Shown here: piece after piece, positions 1 through 5,806 of the stretch
Layout: every line of letters begins with the position of its first letter
How positions within the stretch are numbered: position 1 is the first letter of the stretch
NCBI GenBank assembly: GCA_025359355.1
Contig: JANYGR010000282.1
Span: 1-5,806 of the forward strand
Source of the DNA: Bacteroidota bacterium
GTDB lineage: Bacteria > Bacteroidota > Bacteroidia > B-17B0 > Aurantibacillaceae
DNA: 5,806 nucleotides
Direction of reading: 5' to 3'
Program-made: the position numbers and the translations under genes
Notes under the pieces: model-generated
Seen by the model: the letters and a program-made list of their open reading frames with translations, nothing else
What the model was told of the DNA's origin: nothing
The model's database searches: none

Positions 1-1
1 G

Positions 2-301
2 GGTATATGTATTATAGTAACCATTATTAGCGAATTTGCATCCAACATTGCCAGTATACAATTGGCAATCCCTGTTATGATTGCTTTGCAAAAAGATTTG
101 GATTTGCCACCCTTGTTGTTAATGATTCCTGCAACATTTGCTGCTTCCTTAGGTTTTATGTTGCCCGTGGCCACAGCAGCCAATACTATCGTATTTGGAA
201 CCAAACGCATTGATATGAAAGATATGTTTAAAGTAGGCTTAGTGCTTGATGCCATTGGTATTTTATTAATTACCATTTTCTGTTACTTATATTTGGGTTA
301 G
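2..301 (+). CDS. DASS/SLC13 family sodium:anion symporter, C-terminal fragment
   Basis: This is the last 99 residues of an integral membrane transporter; the 5' part lies outside the window and the frame is open from base 2. DASS/SLC13 carriers import di- or tricarboxylates, or sulfate, with Na+. The visible part has the family's second half-site: SEFASNIAS (visible residues 10-18), equivalent to the second SNT sodium/substrate motif, then LMIPATFAASLGFMLPVATA leading to NTIVFG (residues 61-66). The stretch S49-LG-F-ML-P-V-A-TAA-N-T-I-V matches the family signature pattern as I remember it. A last hydrophobic helix (about residues 79-98) ends the protein right at the stop, as in homologues. 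Two positions differ from the textbook motif: SNI instead of SNT, and TAAN instead of TPPN. Substrate cannot be assigned from this fragment. The family call is firm; dicarboxylate versus sulfate is open. Confidence 0.9.
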   Translation, partial: GICIIVTIISEFASNIASIQLAIPVMIALQKDLDLPPLLLMIPATFAASLGFMLPVATAANTIVFGTKRIDMKDMFKVGLVLDAIGILLITIFCYLYLG

Positions 302-388
302 AGATGATGTTTCAATTCTTTTTTAGAAATTGTTCAAAATATCCAAGTATTGTGATTAAGTTTTTTTTATAATTTATATGAACTGTTG

Positions 389-396
389 TAAATTTG
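389..396 (+). promoter_or_regulatory. Candidate Bacteroidota -7 promoter element for the DUF3127 gene
   Basis: TAAATTTG matches the Bacteroidota -7 consensus TAnnTTTG exactly and sits 36 bases before the ATG at 433, which would give a leader of about 30 bases. At the expected -33 distance there is only a T-rich run (361-368), not a clear TTTG box, so this is a half-supported promoter. The rest of the 131-base gap (302-432) is AT-rich; I saw no gene or clear terminator in it. Confidence 0.4.
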
Positions 397-432
397 TAAA
401 TCAACCCGTAATCAATAAAATAAATATATATC

Positions 433-819
433 ATGGAAGTAACAGGACAATTAAAGCTTAAAGGCGACATTCAAAAAGTAAGTGAAAAATTTCAAAAAAG
501 AGATTTCGTTTTATCAACTGATTTAAGTACGCCGTATCCTCAACACGTGAGTTTTCAAATAACTCAGGATAAATGTTCTTTAATCGATCAATTTAATGAA
601 GGAGATGAATTAAAAGTTCAATTTAACTTACGTGGACGTGAGTGGAATGGTCCTCAAGGAATTAAATTTTTCAACACATTAGAAGCTTGGAAAATTGAAA
701 AAGTGAGTGGGACTCAATCATCAGCTCCAGCTCAAAACAATAATTCTGGCATGAGCGAAAACACATCAGCGCCTGTATTTAATAGCAGTATTTCTGATGC
801 TGACGATTTACCGTTTTAA
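433..819 (+). CDS. DUF3127 protein with SSB-like acidic C-terminal tip
   Basis: This 128-residue soluble protein belongs to the DUF3127 family, which is typical of Bacteroidota and has no assigned function. The family resemblance is in EVTGQLKL at the start, the beta-rich core, and the RGREW...G.KFFNTLEAWKIEK block (residues 67-90). The alternating strands and EGDELKVQFNLRGRE region look like an OB-fold. Residues about 92-120 are a low-complexity linker rich in Ser, Asn, Ala and Gln. The protein ends in DADDLPF, very like the SSB tip DDDIPF that recruits repair and replication proteins. The order core, disordered linker, acidic tip is that of bacterial SSB. I infer a nucleic-acid-binding or SSB-paralogue role; this is not established. 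There is no signal peptide. The ATG at 433 is chosen because the family begins with this EVTG strand. The gene has its own candidate promoter and a strong terminator, so it is probably monocistronic. Confidence 0.88.
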   Translation: MEVTGQLKLKGDIQKVSEKFQKRDFVLSTDLSTPYPQHVSFQITQDKCSLIDQFNEGDELKVQFNLRGREWNGPQGIKFFNTLEAWKIEKVSGTQSSAPAQNNNSGMSENTSAPVFNSSISDADDLPF

Positions 820-838
820 GTTAAAGACCAAATAGACT

Positions 839-898
839 AAAGGACTAAAGGGATTATAGAAACAGTTTGTTTCAAATCTTTTTAGTCTTTTTTCTTTT
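839..898 (+). terminator. Strong intrinsic terminator after the DUF3127 gene
   Basis: Arms 843-855 (GACTAAAGGGATT) and 875-887 (AATCTTTTTAGTC) pair over 13 positions with two G-U wobbles; A/T and G-U pairs extend the stem to 839/891. Inside the 19-base loop a second 5-bp stem forms (GAAAC 859-863 with GTTTC 869-873). The stem runs into TTTTTTCTTTT (888-898). The left arm includes one unit of a tandem 8-base repeat, GACTAAAG at 835-842 and 843-850, so the right arm could also pair in a shifted register. The U-tract ends three bases before the ATG of the next gene. Confidence 0.85.
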
Positions 899-901
899 AT
901 C

Positions 902-1933
902 ATGACTATGAAAAAACCTTCAGTCCTTTTAATTTACACCGGTGGCACCATTGGTATGATGCAAGACCCTCGTTCTGGCGAATTGAAACCTTTCAATTTC
1001 AAAGCACTGAGTAAGCAAATTCCCGAATTAGAAAAATTTGATATTAATTTATCGTCTATTTCCTTTGCCAAACCTATCGATTCGAGCAACATGCATCCAC
1101 GCGTGTGGGTAGAGTTAGCAACTATTATAAAAGATAATTATAATTTGTATGATGGTTTTGTAATCTTACATGGCTCTGATACCATGGCTTATACAGCAAG
1201 TGCGTTGAGTTTTATGTTGGAAAATTTAGCAAAACCAGTAGTATTAACTGGTTCGCAGCTACCAATCGGAATTATTAGAACAGATGGGAAAGAAAATTTA
1301 ATTACAGCCATTGAAATTGCGGCTTCTCAAATTAAACAAAAGCCTATTGTAACAGAAGTATGTGTGTACTTTGAATATAAATTATACCGAGGCAACAGAA
1401 CGTATAAATATAATTCGGCACATTTTGATGCCTTTAAATCGCCCAATTATCCTGCTTTAGCAGAGGCTGGCGTTGATATTAAATATAATACAACTGCGCT
1501 TTTGAAGCCTTCAAAGAAACAATTAATTGTTCATACACAGTTGGATAATGATATTGCGGTGCTTAAATTATTTCCAGGTTTAAGTAAGAAAATTACCTTG
1601 GCAATTTTAAATACAGAGGGTATTAAAGCTGTTATTATAGAAACCTTTGGTGCTGGTAATGCAAGTACAGAAGAGTGGTTTACTACTGCACTAAAACAAG
1701 CCATTGATAAAGGCATTATTATCTATAATGTGACGCAATGTGCCGAAGGAAAGGTAATACAAGGCATGTACGAAACAAGTAGCCTCTTAAAAAAGATTGG
1801 TGTGGTTAGTGGCTTTGATATTACCTTTGAAAGTGCAATTGCTAAATTGATGTTTGTATTGGGAAAAAAATTATCGGTAGCAAAATCGAAAGTATTATTA
1901 GAAACGGATTTACGAGGAGAAATCAGCATTTAG
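902..1933 (+). CDS. ansA: Type I (cytoplasmic) L-asparaginase
   Basis: This enzyme hydrolyses L-asparagine to aspartate and ammonia. Its 343 residues fit the cytoplasmic AnsA class, and there is no signal peptide. Visible motifs in order: YTGGTIGM with the nucleophilic threonine T16; the substrate-pocket segment DSSNM (60-64); LHGSDTMAYTASALSFMLENL (89-109), the second active-site loop with S92, D93 and T94; TGSQLPIG (116-123); RGNRTYKYNSAHFDAF (163-178) with the catalytic lysine K169; and SPNYPALAEAG (180-190). The C-terminal domain keeps ETFGAGNA (247-254) and a helix ending KLMFVLGKKLS. Two positions differ from E. coli AnsA as I remember it: S92 replaces the catalytic-loop threonine and Y168 replaces the threonine before the lysine. 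ATG at 902 is used; ATG at 908 (MKKPSVLLIY) is an equally plausible start two codons later. folB follows after 16 bases. No separate promoter was found. Confidence 0.95.
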   Translation: MTMKKPSVLLIYTGGTIGMMQDPRSGELKPFNFKALSKQIPELEKFDINLSSISFAKPIDSSNMHPRVWVELATIIKDNYNLYDGFVILHGSDTMAYTASALSFMLENLAKPVVLTGSQLPIGIIRTDGKENLITAIEIAASQIKQKPIVTEVCVYFEYKLYRGNRTYKYNSAHFDAFKSPNYPALAEAGVDIKYNTTALLKPSKKQLIVHTQLDNDIAVLKLFPGLSKKITLAILNTEGIKAVIIETFGAGNASTEEWFTTALKQAIDKGIIIYNVTQCAEGKVIQGMYETSSLLKKIGVVSGFDITFESAIAKLMFVLGKKLSVAKSKVLLETDLRGEISI

Positions 1934-1949
1934 AATAAAAAATAAATAA

Positions 1950-2303
1950 ATGAAAAACACAATTAATATAGACGGTATTAAATTATACGCATTTCATGGA
2001 TGTTTGGACGAAGAAGGAAGAGTAGGAGGAGAGTATATCGTAAATGTATCAATGGAAGTTGATTTTAATGAAGCCGCTATAACAGATGATTTGAATTTAA
2101 CGATCGACTACTGCACGGTATTTAATATTTGCAAAACCGAAATGGCAATCCGATCTAAATTAATTGAACATGTAGTTAAACGTATTTATGATAACATTAA
2201 AAAAACATTTCCTCAATTAATTCAAACCAAGGTTACTATTATTAAACTATTGCCTCCTATGAATGGCCCTGTAGACAAGGTTTCGGTGGTGTTTGAAGAT
2301 TAG
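1950..2303 (+). CDS. folB: Dihydroneopterin aldolase (folate biosynthesis)
   Basis: FolB converts 7,8-dihydroneopterin to 6-hydroxymethyl-7,8-dihydropterin plus glycolaldehyde in the cytosolic folate pathway. The 117-residue length is normal for the family. The start IDGIKLYAFHGCLDEEGRVGGEY has the expected first strand and the glutamate-containing loop (E21/E22). TIDYCTVF (51-58) supplies the conserved tyrosine Y54, KLIEHVVKRI (70-79) the pterin-anchoring glutamate E73, and TIIKLLPPMNG (96-106) the conserved lysine K99. These line up closely with the S. aureus enzyme residues E22, Y54, E74 and K100 known from the literature, so an active enzyme is expected. The leader is A-rich (AATAAAAAATAAATAA) with no Shine-Dalgarno. 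Only 16 bases separate it from ansA, so the two probably share a transcript although their pathways are unrelated. An epimerase-type FolB/FolX relative is less likely given the motifs. Confidence 0.93.
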   Translation: MKNTINIDGIKLYAFHGCLDEEGRVGGEYIVNVSMEVDFNEAAITDDLNLTIDYCTVFNICKTEMAIRSKLIEHVVKRIYDNIKKTFPQLIQTKVTIIKLLPPMNGPVDKVSVVFED

Positions 2304-2393
2304 AGTAGATACTGCGTAGCGGATAGTTTTATGTTTAATTCAGGAGCAAATATCATGACTCCGAAAATAAGAGAAGGTGGATTTTAAATTTAT
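2304..2393 (+). other. Spacer after folB with an open in-phase stretch and 18-codon sORF
   Basis: The frame of folB stays open for 27 further codons past its TAG and then stops at TAA 2385-2387. Within it an ATG at 2331 opens an 18-residue reading frame, MFNSGANIMTPKIREGGF. The stretch has no ribosome-binding signal I can recognise, and the FolB family does not need a C-terminal extension. It may be chance, a small peptide, or a piece of a dispersed repeat or decayed gene. I do not call it a gene. Confidence 0.2.
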
Positions 2394-2783
2394 ATGATAG
2401 CGAAAAAAAATATTTACAGAGTTTTTAAGGTACTTTTATTACTATCTATACCAGCTTCAATATGGTTCTTTTCGAATAAAAAAAGTAGTTCAATTAAAAA
2501 GAACAAATGTTTTTCTACGGCAAAAGTAACGAAATTACATCGAGGATTTAAGGGTAATTATTCATTTCAAATTGAATTCAAAGATGAGAATAGGAAATTA
2601 ATAATTGATAGAATAACTTTGTTTTTTGGTCCTGATACTTCAATTGTAAATAAGTATTTTCTTGTAGTTTATAATTGCAATAATTCATACGAGTATGAAT
2701 TATTAATAACAAAAAAGGACTATGATGGTTATGGTCTTCCATACCCTGATAGTTTAAAGTGGGTTAATCAATATTTTGAATAA
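2394..2783 (+). CDS. Small hypothetical protein with one N-terminal membrane helix
   Basis: I do not recognise this 129-residue protein as a named family. Residues about 10-27 (VFKVLLLLSIPASIWFF region) form one hydrophobic helix, flanked by lysines on both sides (K4, K5, R9, K12; then K29, K30, K35, K36, K38), so topology is ambiguous. It lacks a lipobox; the first cysteine, C39, is after the helix. The rest looks like a small beta-rich domain: TAKVTKLHRGFKGNYSFQIEF, then NKYFLVVYNCNNSYEYELLIT and a closing GLPYPDSLKWV. The KYFLVVY..NN...LLIT and PYPDSLKW pattern reminds me of small single-helix hypothetical proteins common in Bacteroidota, but this is from memory. Function is unknown. It lies between folB and the convergent uvrA, flanked on both sides by repeat-like spacer DNA, which suggests an accessory gene. 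No promoter was identified; ATG is the first start before the helix. Confidence 0.7.
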   Translation: MIAKKNIYRVFKVLLLLSIPASIWFFSNKKSSSIKKNKCFSTAKVTKLHRGFKGNYSFQIEFKDENRKLIIDRITLFFGPDTSIVNKYFLVVYNCNNSYEYELLITKKDYDGYGLPYPDSLKWVNQYFE

Positions 2784-2831
2784 ATGCAGTTTTAACAATA
2801 AAAAGAATATATCATTATTAAATACCCCGCT

Positions 2832-2855
2832 CCCAAGCATTTGTAATGCTTCGGG
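2832..2855. repeat. REP-like imperfect palindrome in the convergent spacer
   Basis: CCC-AAGCATT-TGT-AATGCTT-C-GGG forms a 10-bp stem with a 3-base loop and one bulged C. Neither strand has a T-tract right after the stem, so it is not a standard intrinsic terminator. A second small hairpin follows (CAATCA 2864-2869 with TGATTG 2875-2880), and GCATTTGT occurs at 2837-2844 and again at 2882-2889. Paired short palindromes in a spacer at the 3' ends of two convergent genes are typical of REP/BIME-type dispersed repeats. Only one copy is in the window, so dispersal is inferred, not seen. Confidence 0.45.
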
Positions 2856-2901
2856 ATGATAAACAATCATAGAGTGATTGCGCATTTGTTTTAATACTTT
2901 T

Positions 2902-5718
2902 TTATTTCAACTTCTCTTTTAAATATTTAGCTGTATAACTTACTTTATTTTTAGCTACTTCTTCGGGAGTTCCTTCTGCTACAATATTTCCGCCTTCATC
3001 GCCTCCTTCAGGGCCAATATCAATAATCCAATCTGCACACTTAATCACATCTAAATTATGTTCAATCACAATAATGGAATGCCCTCTATCTATTAGTGCA
3101 TTAAAGGATTTCAGCAATTTAGCTACATCATGAAAATGTAAACCTGTTGTTGGTTCATCAAAAATAAATAAGGTTTGCGTCGTGCTACTTCCTCCAATTA
3201 AAAAGGTGGCTAATTTAATACGTTGCGCTTCGCCACCACTTAAGGTGCTAGACGATTGCCCTAATTGCACATAGCCTAAACCCACTTCCTGCAAGGGTTT
3301 CAGACGTTCATTTATTTTTCGGCATAAACGGCTACTTTCATCTTTACTAAAAAAATCAACTGCATCATCAATGGTCATTTCTAAAATATCGGCAATAGAT
3401 TTCGATTGAAATAAAATTTCTAAAGTCTCTGCTTTAAAACGTTTGCTATTACAAGCTTCGCAAGGCAACTCAATATTTGCCATAAATTGCATTTCAACAG
3501 TAATGGTTCCTTCTCCTTCACAAACTTCGCAACGGCCGCCATCTACATTAAACGAAAAATGAGAAGGCTTGTAATTCCTTAATTTTGCTAAGGCTTGCTC
3601 TGCATACAATGTGCGGATTTCATCATAAGCTTTGGTGTAAGTTACAGGATTACTTCGTGATGACTTACCAATAGGGTTTTGATCAATAAACTCGATGTGT
3701 TGTATTTGTTTTAAACTCCCTGATAGTTTATCACTTTTTACATTAGTAAAATAACCATCTAAATATTTACGAACGTTGGGATATAATACTTTTTTTACTA
3801 AAGTAGATTTACCAGAACCACTCACGCCTGTGATGCAACACAGCGTATTTAAAGGGAATTTGACAGTTATGTTTTTTAAATTATGATCGGTCGCATCTTT
3901 TACTTCAATAAATTCTTTCCACTTACGACGTGTTTTAGGAACCTCTATGCGTAATTTATTTGTTAAATAGTGAGCTGTTAAACTTTCTTTACTTTTTAAT
4001 AAATGATCGTGATTCCCTTGAAAGACGAGTGTTCCGCCGTGTGTTCCTGCTTCTGGACCAATATCAATTAATTCATCAGCCGCTAACATCACATCTTCAT
4101 CATGCTCTACAACGATTACTGTATTGCCTTGCGCTTTCAACGATTTTAAAACACCAATCAATTGCTCGGTATCGCGCGAATGCAAGCCTATGCTGGGCTC
4201 ATCTAAAATATATAAACTACCAACCAAACTACTACCTAAGGATGTTGCTAAATTAATACGCTGACTCTCGCCTCCACTCAGGGTGTTAGCTACTCGGTTT
4301 AAACTTAAATATCCTAAACCAACATCTAATAAAAATTGTAAGCGGCTGTTAATCTCTATTAGCAAGCGTTTAGCAATGGTGGTATCATGTTCATTCAATT
4401 TTAATTTTTTGAAAAAAGCACGCATTTCAGTTACAGGTAATAACACTAGCTCCGAAATGCCCATTCCGCCTACTTTTACATAGTTTGCATCTTTACGCAA
4501 ACGTGTGCCATTACAATCAGGACAATTAGTTTTACCACGATAACGCGCTAACATCACACGGTATTGTATTTTATAACTTTCTTTTTCGAGCATTTTAAAG
4601 AAAGCGTTAATGCCTTCAAAATGCTCATTACCAGACCAAAGCAAAGCATATTGCGCTTTTGATAATTGAATGATGGGTTTGTGAATAGGAAAATCAAACT
4701 TATGAGCATTTTTAATTAATTGATTTTTATAAAGACTCATCACTTCCCCATTCCAACAAATAATGGCATTATCAAATACTGAAATACTTTTATTAGGAAT
4801 AACTAAATCAGCATCAATACCAATCACGCTTCCAAAGCCTTCGCAGGTTTTGCAAGCACCAATAGGATTATTGAAACTGAAAAAATTAATATCGGGTTCT
4901 TCAAACGACATACCATCTGCTTCAAATAAATTTGAAAAATGATGTTGATGATATGTTTTATCTGTTTGTTCAATAAATACATCACACTCGCCATTTCCTT
5001 CGTAAAAGGCAGTTTGCACGCTATCCGCTACACGATTTTGAAAATCTTCATCAGTAATATCAACCGAAATACGATCAATTAATAAATAAATAACATCCGT
5101 TTTTTTCGACTTCTTGGCATCAAAATCTGAAATTTTAGTAATAACATTATTAACGAATATCCTTGCAAATCCTTGTTGATTCAGTAATTCAAGATGCTTG
5201 GCTAAATCTCTATCTTTTGGTACCAGTAATTTAGAAAGAATCAAACATTTAGTGTCGTTAGTTAATGTGTTTACAAAATCAACCACATCTGTAATAGAAT
5301 CACGTTTAATTATTTTACCTGAGATAGGGCTGTAAGTATTACCAACACGGGCATACAAGAGTTTGAGGTAATCATAAATTTCGGTAATGGTTCCAACAGT
5401 ACTTCTTGGATTACGAGAAATAACTTTTTGTTCGATTGCAATAGCTGGCGAAATACCTTTGATGTAATCTACTTTTGGTTTTTCTAATCGACCTAAAAAC
5501 TGACGTGCATAGGCCGAAAGGCTTTCTACATAACGTCTCTGGCCTTCGGCATATAATGTATCAAATGCTAACGACGATTTACCAGAACCTGATAAACCAG
5601 TAATAACAATAAATTTATTACGAGGCAATGCCACATCAATACCTTTGAGGTTGTGCATGCGCGCGCCTTTAATTATAATATATTCTTTAGGACTGAGGGT
5701 AGTTATATCTTTTGCCAA
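2902..5718 (-). CDS. uvrA: Excinuclease ABC subunit A (UvrA)
   Basis: UvrA is the damage-sensing ATPase of nucleotide excision repair; as a dimer it loads UvrB at bulky lesions. The 938-residue length is standard. Order of motifs: Walker A GLSGSGKSS (41-49); GQRRYVESLSAYARQFLG (59-76); NPRSTVGTITEIYDYL (103-118); the UvrB/zinc region ending SFNNPIGACKTCEGFG (281-296); CPDCNGTRL (399-407); ABC signature LSGGESQR (480-487) and Walker B LYILDEPSIGL (502-512); second Walker A GVSGSGKST (631-639); zinc finger C730, C733, C753, C756; signature LSGGEAQR (826-833) and Walker B FIFDEPTTGL (851-860). The first zinc module keeps C289 and C292, but its first CxxC pair is absent (FSNLFEADG instead). The start is TTG at 5718: an in-frame stop lies just upstream and the next ATG (residue 21) would remove conserved strand YIIIKGAR. 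An out-of-frame ATG lies 13 bases upstream. Confidence 0.97.
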   Translation of the reverse strand: MAKDITTLSPKEYIIIKGARMHNLKGIDVALPRNKFIVITGLSGSGKSSLAFDTLYAEGQRRYVESLSAYARQFLGRLEKPKVDYIKGISPAIAIEQKVISRNPRSTVGTITEIYDYLKLLYARVGNTYSPISGKIIKRDSITDVVDFVNTLTNDTKCLILSKLLVPKDRDLAKHLELLNQQGFARIFVNNVITKISDFDAKKSKKTDVIYLLIDRISVDITDEDFQNRVADSVQTAFYEGNGECDVFIEQTDKTYHQHHFSNLFEADGMSFEEPDINFFSFNNPIGACKTCEGFGSVIGIDADLVIPNKSISVFDNAIICWNGEVMSLYKNQLIKNAHKFDFPIHKPIIQLSKAQYALLWSGNEHFEGINAFFKMLEKESYKIQYRVMLARYRGKTNCPDCNGTRLRKDANYVKVGGMGISELVLLPVTEMRAFFKKLKLNEHDTTIAKRLLIEINSRLQFLLDVGLGYLSLNRVANTLSGGESQRINLATSLGSSLVGSLYILDEPSIGLHSRDTEQLIGVLKSLKAQGNTVIVVEHDEDVMLAADELIDIGPEAGTHGGTLVFQGNHDHLLKSKESLTAHYLTNKLRIEVPKTRRKWKEFIEVKDATDHNLKNITVKFPLNTLCCITGVSGSGKSTLVKKVLYPNVRKYLDGYFTNVKSDKLSGSLKQIQHIEFIDQNPIGKSSRSNPVTYTKAYDEIRTLYAEQALAKLRNYKPSHFSFNVDGGRCEVCEGEGTITVEMQFMANIELPCEACNSKRFKAETLEILFQSKSIADILEMTIDDAVDFFSKDESSRLCRKINERLKPLQEVGLGYVQLGQSSSTLSGGEAQRIKLATFLIGGSSTTQTLFIFDEPTTGLHFHDVAKLLKSFNALIDRGHSIIVIEHNLDVIKCADWIIDIGPEGGDEGGNIVAEGTPEEVAKNKVSYTAKYLKEKLK

Positions 5719-5742
5719 AACGGTAAGTCATTAATTGTGTAT

Positions 5743-5750
5743 CAAATATA
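5743..5750 (-). promoter_or_regulatory. Candidate Bacteroidota -7 promoter element for uvrA
   Basis: On the minus strand TATATTTG matches TAnnTTTG exactly, 24 bases before the TTG start of uvrA. The predicted leader would be under 20 bases. No clear TTTG box appears at the expected -33 spacing, and I found no LexA/SOS-type palindrome in the 88 bases to the window end (5719-5806). That stretch shows no other gene. Confidence 0.45.
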
Positions 5751-5806
5751 ATAGTTTGTAAAATGGATTACATACCATAGTATTAACAAAGAATTAATTT
5801 TTTAGT

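Noticed and set aside
313..332. Hairpin CAATTCT / AGAAATTG after the transporter stop, considered as a terminator
   Set aside because: It is short, AT-only apart from two pairs, needs a bulge, and is followed by TTCAAAATATCC rather than a T-tract. The later T-run at 361-368 has no stem before it.
1531..1929. Two minus-strand open frames inside ansA
   Set aside because: Both are antisense to conserved asparaginase sequence and have no recognisable domain or start context.
2385..2392. TAAATTTA as a -7 promoter box for the orphan gene
   Set aside because: It lacks the final G of the consensus and sits only one base before the ATG, so transcription would begin inside the coding region.
2864..2900. 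CAATCA/TGATTG hairpin as a bidirectional terminator for the convergent genes
   Set aside because: Six weak base pairs with mixed sequence before the T-rich stretch on the plus strand and only TTTATCAT on the minus strand; too weak to call.
3960..4483. Two plus-strand open frames (98 and 66 codons) inside uvrA
   Set aside because: They lie opposite conserved UvrA coding sequence, including the first ABC signature region, and their translations show no family features; they are antisense shadows.

Overview
The window looks like ordinary chromosomal DNA from a member of the Bacteroidota. It is AT-rich and uses the standard code. Starts are preceded by A/T-rich leaders rather than Shine-Dalgarno sequences, and two intergenic regions carry a match to the Bacteroidota -7 promoter consensus TAnnTTTG. 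The gene families also fit: a DUF3127 protein, a type I asparaginase with the FDAF/SPNYPALAEAG pattern, and a UvrA with a reduced first zinc module. This assignment rests on recognising families by eye, not on a database search.

Layout. Positions 2-301 (+) are the C-terminal end of a DASS/SLC13-type anion:sodium symporter cut by the window edge. A 131-base gap with a candidate promoter leads to a DUF3127 gene (433-819, +) that ends in an SSB-like acidic tip. A strong intrinsic terminator fills the gap to ansA (902-1933, +, type I L-asparaginase). A 16-base gap then leads to folB (1950-2303, +, dihydroneopterin aldolase), so ansA and folB are probably co-transcribed. After folB come a 90-base spacer with an open in-phase stretch, an unrecognised small membrane-anchored protein (2394-2783, +), and a 118-base convergent spacer with an imperfect palindrome that looks like a REP-type repeat. 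The second half of the window is uvrA on the minus strand (2902-5718), with a candidate promoter just upstream of its TTG start.

The genes do not form one pathway. They cover anion uptake, probable ssDNA- or nucleic-acid-binding function, asparagine catabolism, folate synthesis and nucleotide excision repair. The DUF3127 protein and UvrA both relate to DNA maintenance but are in separate, oppositely oriented transcription units.

I saw no tRNA, rRNA, CRISPR array, insertion sequence or phage gene, and no convincing undescribed multi-gene system. The points most worth a second look are the SSB-like tail on the DUF3127 protein, the half-lost first zinc site and TTG start of UvrA, the terminator abutting ansA, two active-site-region substitutions in AnsA, and the repeat-like DNA around the orphan gene at 2304-2901.
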